Below, one piece after another: positions 8,740 through 15,939 of a stretch of DNA of 20,397 nucleotides. The stretch's first letter is position 1. Every line of letters begins with the position of its first letter. Made by a program: the position numbers and the translations under genes. The DNA is from Chara braunii (taxonomy: Eukaryota; Streptophyta; Charophyceae; Charales; Characeae), in assembly GCA_003427395.1 (NCBI GenBank), contig BFEA01000066.1, positions 1,424,116-1,444,512 of the forward strand, written 5' to 3'. Under the pieces are notes generated by a model that was given only the letters and a program-made list of their open reading frames with translations, ran no database searches and was not told where the DNA came from.

Positions 8740-10416
8740 CTAGTTCCACGGTGTGTCAAGTTGAGTTAGATTAGTCAAAGGAGAGGCGACTGTAGGATAG
8801 TTCTTTACGAAGTTCCTATAGTAGCCGCACATTCCTAAGAATGATCTGACCTCAGTGACTGTCTGAGGTCGTGGCCAGTCTCGAATACTAGCCACCTTCG
8901 CATCCTCCGGCCTAGTTCCCTCCGCGGATACTTCATGACCCAAGTATAGTATCTTAGTGCGGCCAAATTCGCACTTCTCTAAGTTGACCTTATACTTGTG
9001 TTGTCGCAGGAGTGAGAGTACTTTCTCAACATGTTGTGCATGCTCCTCGGCAGACTTATTAAAGATCAGAATGTCGTCTAAGTAGACCACGAAAAACTTA
9101 TCTAAATGGTCATGGAAGATCAGATTCATAGCGTGCTGGAACGTACCCGGCGCATTACAAAGACCAAAGGGCATCACTACAAACTCATATAGACCATAAC
9201 GGGTCTGAAAAGTTATCTTGTGTTGGTCCTCAGGTCTTATTGCGATCTGGTGATATCCGGATTTCAAGTCTATCTTGCCATAGTACTTGCATCCCTTCAC
9301 CCTATCCAATAGGTCGTCTATACGCGGTAGAGGCTCTGCGTTTTTCACAGTGATGGCATTGAGGCCTCTATAATCAATGCACATCCTCAAAGCACCCCCC
9401 TTCTTAGGTACGAACAGAGCGGGTGATCCGTAAGGGGAAGTACTAGGCCGAATCCAACCCTTCTCTGTCATCTCCTTTAGTTGCTTCCGAAGTTCATCTA
9501 ACTCGGCAGGGGCCATCCTATAGATCCTTCCCTTTGGGGTCTTACTCCCTGGAATGATTTCTATAGCGTGGACGACTTCCCTATCAACAACTCTTGAGGG
9601 CTCTTCGAACAGATCGGGGAACTTAGCAACGACGCGTTCTATCTCTGGGGGTGTTTTAACGGCCTCCCCCTTCTCGGAGACATAAACAAGGTACATACCC
9701 TCCTCTTGGTTTTGCTTATAGTAGTTGTAGAACGCGGATGCGCACAAGCAGCCATAGGTATCTATAATACTACTGGCCTTGAACTTGGTCAATCTGACAG
9801 TTCGGCCATCGGGCAACTTGTGTTTGAGCACCTTCTTATCCCAGTCGAACTGGGGCTTAGCAACTTCGAGGTAGTACATGCCTAACAGCATATCAAATGG
9901 CAAGTCGTCGCTAACCAAGAACGAGATCTTATAGTTAAGCTCACCTCCTCCATAGGAGAAGGTACAAACTACGTCCTTGATGTAGTCCGTCACTATCATG
10001 CGCTCCTTGTTGGCCAAAGTAGATGCTACTGGTCTACGAAGGTGCCATACCCGGTCCTGTAGGTGCAGCCCTTCCAAACAGTCGCGACTTATATAATTCC
10101 GTGTGGATCCGATGTCTATGAAGGCACCACATTTGCGGCCTCCTACATCAACTTCCACCACAAAATGTTCCCCTCTAGGACCCTTCCTTAGTACCACCCA
10201 AGATTCACGAGGGTCCTTGTTTGACCACTCGCTTTCCAGATCTTCTAAGGCTTCAGACACATCCAACGTACAAAGCATAGTTTGGTCTGGATGAGTCTGC
10301 GGGGTGACTAAAGAGTCATTAGCTATGGCCATCTCATGAAGTGGGGAGGGTATCAAGCCCACTTCACCATGAGTAGAAACAGCTAAAACTTCCACCGGCC
10401 TCACGTGTTTCCCGAG
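8740..10416 (-). CDS. pol: Pol: aspartic protease and reverse transcriptase
   Basis: Numbered from the GTG codon at 10404, the protease active site is FIDIGSTRNYIS at 95-106 (Asp97), with the second protease landmark DMLLGMYYLE at 171-180. Reverse transcriptase spans about 275-545: MCIDYRGLN (341-349), catalytic Asp379 in KIDLKSGYHQ, MPFGLCNAPGTFQ (411-423), and VVYLDDILIF with Asp443/Asp444. It copies element RNA into DNA in the cytoplasmic particle. There is no ATG near the 5' end; the frame opens after a TAG at 10417-10419, inside the end of gag, so expression by -1 frameshift is the natural reading. The domain ends at an in-frame TAG at 8740-8742. The protease site has Ile where Ser or Thr is usual. 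Confidence 0.95.
   Translation of the reverse strand, partial: LGKHVRPVEVLAVSTHGEVGLIPSPLHEMAIANDSLVTPQTHPDQTMLCTLDVSEALEDLESEWSNKDPRESWVVLRKGPRGEHFVVEVDVGGRKCGAFIDIGSTRNYISRDCLEGLHLQDRVWHLRRPVASTLANKERMIVTDYIKDVVCTFSYGGGELNYKISFLVSDDLPFDMLLGMYYLEVAKPQFDWDKKVLKHKLPDGRTVRLTKFKASSIIDTYGCLCASAFYNYYKQNQEEGMYLVYVSEKGEAVKTPPEIERVVAKFPDLFEEPSRVVDREVVHAIEIIPGSKTPKGRIYRMAPAELDELRKQLKEMTEKGWIRPSTSPYGSPALFVPKKGGALRMCIDYRGLNAITVKNAEPLPRIDDLLDRVKGCKYYGKIDLKSGYHQIAIRPEDQHKITFQTRYGLYEFVVMPFGLCNAPGTFQHAMNLIFHDHLDKFFVVYLDDILIFNKSAEEHAQHVEKVLSLLRQHKYKVNLEKCEFGRTKILYLGHEVSAEGTRPEDAKVASIRDWPRPQTVTEVRSFLGMCGYYRNFVKNYPTVASPLTNLTQLDTPWN
10333..10373 (-). other. Stem-loop downstream of the gag-pol slippery site
   Basis: In the element RNA, 8 bp (GAAGTGGG/CCCACTTC) and 5 bp (CTCAT/ATGAG) form one stem interrupted by a 3-nt bulge, with a loop of about 12 nt. 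It begins 33 nt after the slippery heptamer, whereas stimulatory structures usually lie about 5-9 nt away. It may be part of a larger pseudoknot or be unrelated. Confidence 0.4.
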
Positions 10417-10640
10417 CTAGAAGCCTGGGAAGAAGATGCCCCCATCTTAGGAGGTATCTTCTGTGTGACCTTTGCGTTCTGACACTTGTACTGGGTGTGT
10501 CCGTATTCACCACAGTTTATACAAGCGCCACGCACTCGGCGGTCCCGCCACACGTCTTGATCAGGACCTGCCTTGACCCAATCAGCCACTTTGGTCTGAT
10601 TGGAGGCGGCCTTCCCTTGACTCTTTGGATGGCCCTTTAC
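10401..10640 (-). CDS. gag: Gag C-terminus: nucleocapsid CCHC zinc knuckle
   Basis: In frame with the main gag frame and separated from it only by the TGA at 10641, this segment encodes a basic Lys-rich stretch and one zinc knuckle CINCGEYGHTQYKC (C-x2-C-x4-H-x4-C), then a Ser-rich tail ending at TGA 10401. The knuckle binds element RNA and helps package it. The last codons before the stop contain the GGGAAAC slippery heptamer. The segment is best seen as the C-terminal part of gag cut off by a nonsense mutation. Confidence 0.88.
   Translation of the reverse strand, partial: VKGHPKSQGKAASNQTKVADWVKAGPDQDVWRDRRVRGACINCGEYGHTQYKCQNAKVTQKIPPKMGASSSQASSSGNT
10407..10413 (-). promoter_or_regulatory. 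-1 ribosomal frameshift heptamer GGGAAAC
   Basis: In the gag frame the codons read TCG GGA AAC ACG TGA, so the heptamer is in the X XXY YYZ register. A one-base backward slip gives GGG AAA CAC GTG and enters the pol frame exactly, two codons before the gag stop. The pol frame is open from 10416. Seen directly: heptamer, register and overlap. Inferred: use as a frameshift site. Confidence 0.8.
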
Positions 10641-12035
10641 TCAGCCACCAGCCTTAGCCTTGACTACTGCGGCGAGGGTGCTACCCTCAGCGATCTCCTC
10701 GCCGTCGTACTCTGAAGCGTCCAGCAGGTCTGTGAGCTCATCGATCTCTGTTTGAGTCCCATCGGACTCAACCATCATCAATTTAGCCCCTTTTTTCTTC
10801 CATTCCTGCAGACTCTTCTTCTTCTTTGAGTCATTCTGAGTAGGTTGAGCATTCCCTAGAGTGGCCTCTAAGTCTAAGGCTTTTCTAGTCAATGTCTTAA
10901 AAGAGTGATACTCGAGGCGAGCCTCGCTGGCCAGTAAGTTCCTGAGGTTCTCTGGAAGACATCTTACAAATGTGGTCAACAGGAATTGGTTATCATAGTT
11001 GATGCCAGGGGCGACGATAAGGCTCTCAACGGTAGTCGTAAGCTCTCTGACCGACTTGAACTTTCGTTGGTCTAGTCTGTGCATCGCATCAGTGGCCATT
11101 TGCTCCTGCTGTGGATTGTGCCATCGAGCTTCTACCATCTCCATGAACTGGTCTAACGTGATTGTCCTAGCCAAGTCCGCCATGCGTCGTCCGTACCCGG
11201 CCTTTGCAACTAAACCATCTAGCCATTTGGCTGCCTTACCCTCGAGGTAAGATGCAGCAGTAATCACCTCCTCCTCCTGCAAAGTCCTCTTTGCCTTTAC
11301 CCATACCGGAACCGTTCTCAACCAAGTGTTGAGTTCCTCATCCTTCTTCTCGCCTGAGAAGGAAGGAGGCGGTTTCATAGGGGTCTTAGGGTACCATTGA
11401 CCTTGCGGCTGTCCCTGTTGGGGAACAGGTTGTTGTGGTGGTGTAGCAACCACCGCTGGACCCGAAGAAGAAGCAACAGTTTGTGAGACTGCTGCAGACG
11501 TGCCACTTGGTTGTGTGCCAGCTTGTATGGGAAAGGGGCCTGACATCGCCGTTAACGGCAACGGCGACTGTGTTGGAGGCCTAAATCCTGGCCTTTGCAA
11601 AATGTCCAGGATCTGGTCTAGAGTGTTGTGCATAAAGTCCAATCGGCTGTCCACATGCGCATGCAGTGACATCATATTGTTCTTCAATACTTTCATCGGT
11701 TCGGTCAATCCTGACTCGTCCAAACCCTCTAACTCAGCTTTGTCAGCCTCTAACGTTTCAAGCCTGGCTGTTCTATTTTTAATTTTTCTTTCTCTATCGG
11801 TTGCCTGTTTCAGCTCCCTCTCTAATCGTTCACGGATCCTTTCGACCTGTTGGAGCTCTAGAAGCTCCCTTTCGTGTGGGGTCAACAGGCTGAATTGTGA
11901 GCCAGCCATTTGACTTGTAGACTGTCGAGAACCTACTGAACTGGAAGTACCTGTGGACCCTGTGGGCATACCCAAATGGGTCCCTGACGAGGATACTGCG
12001 GACGATGCAGCAGAGGATGCCGCTGCGCTAGACAT
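10641..12035 (-). CDS. gag: Gag: coiled coil, Pro/Gln linker and capsid domain
   Basis: Gag forms the virus-like particle in which reverse transcription takes place. The 464-codon segment has a Ser/Ala/Gly-rich start (1-50), a charged heptad-like coiled coil (about 52-105, LLELQQVERIRERLERE), a Pro/Gln/Ser/Thr-rich linker (150-225), and a retrotransposon gag (capsid) domain at about 224-396, with FSGEKKDEELNTWL at its start and YLEGKAAKWL, VEARWHNP and FVRCLPENLR within it. A Lys-rich segment follows. The ATG at 12035 is probably internal: the frame stays open upstream to 12119, where a TGA occurs, and beyond it to 12251. The segment ends at a TGA (10641-10643) that splits off the zinc knuckle. 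Confidence 0.9.
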   Translation of the reverse strand: MSSAAASSAASSAVSSSGTHLGMPTGSTGTSSSVGSRQSTSQMAGSQFSLLTPHERELLELQQVERIRERLERELKQATDRERKIKNRTARLETLEADKAELEGLDESGLTEPMKVLKNNMMSLHAHVDSRLDFMHNTLDQILDILQRPGFRPPTQSPLPLTAMSGPFPIQAGTQPSGTSAAVSQTVASSSGPAVVATPPQQPVPQQGQPQGQWYPKTPMKPPPSFSGEKKDEELNTWLRTVPVWVKAKRTLQEEEVITAASYLEGKAAKWLDGLVAKAGYGRRMADLARTITLDQFMEMVEARWHNPQQEQMATDAMHRLDQRKFKSVRELTTTVESLIVAPGINYDNQFLLTTFVRCLPENLRNLLASEARLEYHSFKTLTRKALDLEATLGNAQPTQNDSKKKKSLQEWKKKGAKLMMVESDGTQTEIDELTDLLDASEYDGEEIAEGSTLAAVVKAKAGG

Positions 12036-12251
12036 TGCTACTGCTCTGCCTGCTGCAGCAGCCTGTTCCCTAGCTGCTAATTTCGCTTCTGCCCTCGCTG
12101 CTGCAAGAGCACGGGCTCAACATTCGGCACGAAGCCGTGCTTCGTCTCCCGGTTGTAGGGTCTGGAACACGTGCAGGACCCTAAGTGCTCCCGAACGTGT
12201 AAGTCTCACATTGTCCTCTCTCCCCTCATCGCTGTCTGATCCGCTCACGAG
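12036..12251 (-). pseudogene. Probable lost N-terminus of gag
   Basis: The gag frame continues upstream of the ATG at 12035 as an Ala/Arg/Glu-rich helical stretch, meets a TGA at 12117-12119, and then continues as an acidic then mixed segment (GSDSDEGRED, LTRSGALRVL) up to a TAA at 12252-12254. No ATG is present between the two stops. The smooth composition suggests former coding sequence, with a nonsense mutation and a lost start codon. Where the original start lay is not visible. Confidence 0.5.
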
Positions 12252-12254
12252 TTA

Positions 12255-13527
12255 GGCAAACACTATCTGCACTAGAACCCCCTAGTGGAGTCCTACCACA
12301 ACATGTGTCTGACCGACACCTAATTTTCTAAAAATAGTTGTGTCCGGCAGGTCCCCTACTTTACCGATCAAGTGTCAGCCTACAACATTCACAACAGATT
12401 GTCAACATAGTCTAGATGTATCTTGATTGGTTCACTTACAACAGCATTAGATAGAACTGGCTATGGTAGTATACAACAGTCCTACTCTAATCTGTCTGTT
12501 AGGTGTTAGCAGTCTATCCACCAACTAATCAAGAATAAAAGAAGACCATGTTGCAGATGTATGAATAGTGGGTATGGTTGTGTTTCCAGTTGAGCATCAA
12601 TTAGAACCTACCCTTCCCCTCAATCCAAAATACCGGTAAGCATCATTGAGCAGTGGTGTCTTCGTGTGTGTTTTCGGCCCACCCCTGTGCCCAAGTCGTT
12701 GCCGAGCAAGCCAGCCAGTCCACTCTTATTTACCCTCGTACGGAACGAGCCTTACACCCGGTTGATCTGGCTGATCAGGAGGAATTTTAAGAGCGCCCCC
12801 ATCTCTTCAGGAATTATTTAACGTCGCAGTCAGGACGACGATCACAACCAGATTCAATCCGAGTCCCCAACCAGAAATGTTTATAGACGGTCTGGTAAGC
12901 GTCTCATAAAAGGCTGGCACACTCGGCAGGACTTCTACAGCGCAGCAAAGTGCCAAAATGGACAGCAGCCATCACATGCGTGACCTACTCCCATTGGGTT
13001 GGCATGGTGACCGTGACCCAGTGCTTTGACCAGAGCCCTTCAGAGGCACCGCCCTTTCTCCTTCCAGATGCTTCCGGGAAGATTGTCGTCTCTCAAGGTA
13101 GCGCGCTCACAACACCTCACCAAAAGAGAGGACTCTCAAGTTGGACTCACTTCCTCACGGTAAGAAGAGATTGAGAGAGTAGATAAGGTAAGGGAACAAC
13201 GTACCTGGAGATAGTTGCCCCCAACCACAGATTTCTCACCAATTGAGCTGAGTGTGCATTTGATGACCGGTTTTGGCCTCGGTGCCACCCACAACGCAAT
13301 GTAGTGCCACCTCAGCCGAATGCCACATCAGCATGCTCTAATCACCAATCATACATTCCGCCTGTCACCACAGCATATTGTCGTCTTAGCCTTCCGGCGC
13401 ACACCTCTCTACCCAGGCTGTGCACCTAATATGACCTGACGTCACAAGAACCAACTGCGAAGAAGCATCGTCAACGCACCAAGTCTGTATAACGCCAGCG
13501 CACCAAGGTAAGTGGCGAATCAAACCA
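12255..13527 (-). other. Retrotransposon 5' leader, about 1.3 kb
   Basis: This is the region between the primer binding site and the open gag frame. No long minus-strand frame with a recognisable domain is seen. Long leaders are common in plant Ty3/gypsy elements and may contain packaging signals; none can be pointed to here. A short plus-strand frame (12950-13174) is opposite to the element and has no domain. Confidence 0.6.
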
Positions 13528-13539
13528 GCTCTGATACCA
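13528..13539 (-). other. Primer binding site, initiator tRNA-Met type
   Basis: The minus strand reads TGGTATCAGAGC, starting three bases after the end of the right LTR. It is the usual sequence complementary to the 3' end of plant initiator tRNA-Met. Its position fixes the element orientation and the inner end of the 5' LTR at 13543. Confidence 0.93.
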
Positions 13540-13542
13540 AAT

Positions 13543-13945
13543 TGCAAGGAACATGAATATGGACGAAGTACAAAAATCCAGATTGCAAAGTCACACTCAA
13601 GTCCAAGTAGTCAAAGCAAGAGCAGATAGCACAATGGAACCGAGTAACCATCCATTTGCGAAACGATACAGAAGAATCGTGAGTCAATGTCCAAGCCCAA
13701 CAGGGCAACACCAACAGCATAACCCAATGTAGCTCTCTCTCTTGAATGGCGCCAGGCGCCCTACCTACTCTAAAGCCTATCACTACAACTACAGCACGAA
13801 AGCAACCAGACAACTTGACGACCAGCGAGTGATGATTTCAACACCAATGCCGACCTTCCACCTCCACCAGTTATGTCTCCTTCTTCACCCACACTCTCCC
13901 TTGTTATCCCACATAGCGCCCTTCACCTCCGAAGAACCACCTTCA
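13543..13945 (-). repeat. 5' LTR (right copy)
   Basis: The segment is collinear with the left LTR at about 90% identity. The inner end (TGCAAGGA on the plus strand, CA in element orientation) adjoins the primer binding site. The outer end is taken as TTCA at 13942-13945, giving the expected TG start, and base composition turns sharply GC-rich beyond it. If the left copy is truncated, the real outer end could lie further right. No TATA box is obvious. Confidence 0.88.
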
Positions 13946-14628
13946 CCCTCACCTCCCCTGCGCCCTCAGGCAGCCCGGCTATGGCCACCAGCACCCTGTG
14001 TACAGGCAGCGCCCTACCGCCTAGCGCCTGCCTGTCTCGCACCTCAGCCTAGCGCAGCGCAGCAGCTCGCATTTGCCCAGCGTGCCGGCATTGCCCGCAA
14101 TGGCCCAGATCCCTGCCCACTCGCCCTGCTTGCCTATATGCCAGTGTTGCATGTGGGCGGCCTCCCTTGGGCCTGTGCCTAGGCCCAGTGCCTGTACCAA
14201 GGCCCGATGCAGTTGGGGGCCCAGGAGATGCAGTTGCGCCTCTTTCGTCAAGGCCTGCGGCCAGATTCAGATAGTCGACCGGTTTCCCTTTGGCATTTTC
14301 GACCTCTGTATCCAGCATGCATTGTCGGCCTCACGTTTATGTGCCCAGGGCCTAACCAACTCGGGGCCTGGGATTTCTGCATGTGCAGAGCTCCGATACT
14401 CGGTGCACACCAACCAACTGGCGTGCTGCAACTGTATGGACCCCACTTCGTGAAATGTTTGCACAGAGGGCTCTTGTTGATTTGCTGGCCCGCCTTCACT
14501 TAGGGCGGGCACTAGGCTTGCTGGGGCCTTAGCCCAGAACATGTACATCATGGCAAGGCCCCTTCTTGAGGGCTCAATCCTCACAATGATTTATCCCTTT
14601 ATACCCCGCTTACATAAGGCATAGAGTC
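13946..14628. other. GC-rich unassigned DNA with small hairpins
   Basis: CpG/GpC-rich DNA follows the LTR, with many GCCC and GGCC words. It contains a perfect 7-bp hairpin GCCCGCC-(9 nt)-GGCGGGC at 14488-14510 and a 6-bp one, GGGCCT/AGGCCC, at 14169-14186. Open frames exist on both strands (up to about 146 codons) but overlap and show no domain. Confidence 0.4.
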
Positions 14629-15424
14629 AGGCAACCCAAACTTATGGGACATGCCTAACTTAGCCATCGAGTATACACAAGACAGAGGGCACAACTACTT
14701 CTCTCTTCTTTGGGCATGTGACTAGCCCACCCTAGTCGCCCTGAACTGTCTTAATATCCCAACTTTGTATAATTATCTGGACATAGTCTTATAAGGCAGC
14801 ATATGACTGAACCAATCAACTTAGTTCGAGGTCCAGCCTGCCCCTTCTTACACCAGTTTACTCTTAATTAATACTCTCTTCAATTTTTGATAAGCTATAG
14901 GCAGGCCACCCAAACTTATGGGACTCTGCCTGACTAGCCTGTTCTTAAGTAAAATAGTAGTAAGGTATAGCCAAATTATAGCCTTCGGGTTCCAGCATGT
15001 GCGCGGCATTGGGCCAGACCACCCAAACTTATGGGACATGTCTGGTCCTCCGCCTGATTCATTCCTCTCTGATTTAACTTGTGCGAGGCTTGGGGCCAGG
15101 GCCACCCAAACTTATGGGACATGCCTTGTCCTCAGCCAAAACTCCCTAAGAAATAAAGCAGGAAGAGGCTGAGTCACCCAAACTTATGGGACATGCTCAG
15201 ACCTCCTTGTTCAGAACCAAAGAAAACAGAAGAAACCCGAAGTAACCAAGGCAACCAAGCCACCCAAACTTATGGGACGTGCTCGACTCCTGAAAAATCA
15301 GCCACAGACATCCCTCGCAAGTCAGAGCAATCAGACCACCCAAACTTATGGGACATGTCTGATTCTCCAAGCAATTCAAAACTAAGCACAGTACCGGGTC
15401 TCCCCAAACTTATGGGGACTTCCC
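14629..15424 (+). repeat. Array of 8 structured hairpin repeats
   Basis: Eight copies share the core CCCAAACTTATGGG (cores at 14635, 14909, 15022, 15105, 15177, 15263, 15339 and 15403): an invariant 8-nt loop AAACTTAT closed by CCC/GGG. Outside an internal loop (CA against ACAT in most copies) comes an outer stem whose sequence differs from copy to copy but pairs: AGGC/GCCT, AGGCAG/CTGCCT, GGGCCAGAC/GTCTGGTCC, CAGGGC/GCCTTG, CTGAGT/GCTCAG, AGC/GCT, AATCAGAC/GTCTGATT and GGG/CCC. The sixth is the weakest. Spacers between the last seven cores are non-repetitive, with cores 64-113 bp apart. No protein is supported; the recurring peptides are the same words translated. Confidence 0.9.
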
Positions 15425-15544
15425 AGCCTTGAATGACCCAGCCAAACACCAGACAAAACTGTCCTCCTCCCAGCCTTCCCCCTGATTGAATCCCTTTTTG
15501 CAATCTGCTTTCATGCAATCAATAAAACTGAAACTGACATTGCA
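15425..15544 (+). other. Downstream flank of the hairpin array with AATAAA
   Basis: AATAAA at 15521-15526 lies about 100 bp after the last hairpin, followed by AT-richer sequence. It could be the polyadenylation signal of a plus-strand transcript carrying the array, or part of an LTR (U3-R order). Only the hexamer itself is seen; use as a signal is inferred. Confidence 0.35.
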
Positions 15545-15883
15545 CATACATTCCTGTACTCGGTCAGGTTTAAGTCTTGAAAGTCAAACTGGAAATTGAA
15601 GTAGGGGTACACTCAATATACGCAATCAAACGTAATCAAGGAATAAAGATAAATGGTTATAGTTGGGTTTATAAAAGGAGAACGAGTTCTTTACCTCTCG
15701 GTTCCCTGCCTCCAGGACTCCTCCCGAGTTCCGGCAGAGCTCCCGCAATCGGTGGGTTGACTCCCCACAGAGTCTTGCTGCGGTCCTACGGGTTGCAATC
15801 CCGCCTGCCGCCTTCCTCTCAGAACCAACAGACCAAACTTAGAATTAGAAGGGCAGAATAACAGGTTTCAGACGCTCGAGATA
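15545..15883. other. Unassigned DNA with a TATA-like element
   Basis: TTTATAAAAGGAG near 15669 resembles a core promoter TATA box on the plus strand, followed by GC-richer sequence. The open frame over it (15577-15861) has no recognisable domain. No gene model can be supported. Confidence 0.3.
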
Positions 15884-15939
15884 CAGGAGAGGGACAACTC
15901 ACCTCGCAGGAGAGGGACAACTCACCTCGCAGGAGAGGG
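15884..15939. repeat. 23-bp short tandem duplication
   Basis: CAGGAGAGGGACAACTCACC starts at 15884 and 15907, and a partial copy (CAGGAGAGGG) at 15930, giving a 23-bp period. The full copies are identical, so this is a recent local duplication. Confidence 0.9.

Larger units (their letters stand above)
6742..13945 (-). mobile_element. Decayed Ty3/gypsy LTR retrotransposon, about 7.2 kb
   Basis: Two direct repeats of about 400 bp enclose, in minus-strand order, a primer binding site, leader, gag, CCHC knuckle, aspartic protease, reverse transcriptase, RNase H and integrase. Integrase after RNase H identifies the Ty3/gypsy order. The element is inactive: in-frame stops at 12117, 10641, 8740, 8020 and 7420, a frameshift near 7408, an altered protease active site, a missing integrase Glu, and loss of the integrase C-terminus. 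No polypurine tract is visible inside the left LTR and no matching target duplication is found (TAACT at left, CCCTC at right). LTR divergence of about 9-10% points to an old insertion. Confidence 0.95.

Noticed and set aside
11953-12255. Forward Ala/Ser-rich open frame opposite gag
   Set aside because: It lies antisense to clear gag coding sequence and mirrors its Ala-rich codons.
13742-14182. A 146-codon forward open frame from the LTR into GC-rich DNA
   Set aside because: It starts inside the LTR, antisense to the element, with Pro/Ala bias from GC-rich DNA and no domain.
14629-15424. A CRISPR array
   Set aside because: Repeats are spaced irregularly (64-274 bp), arms vary, there are no cas genes, and the DNA is eukaryotic.
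14629-15424. Self-cleaving ribozymes (hammerhead or twister type)
   Set aside because: The conserved core does not contain the catalytic-core words I know for those families, such as CUGAUGA with GAAA for hammerhead.
14848-15518. A repeat protein with recurring HPNLWDMS or MSHKFGW peptides
   Set aside because: The peptides are the hairpin core read in several frames on both strands. Spacers between cores are not multiples of three and no single frame spans the array.
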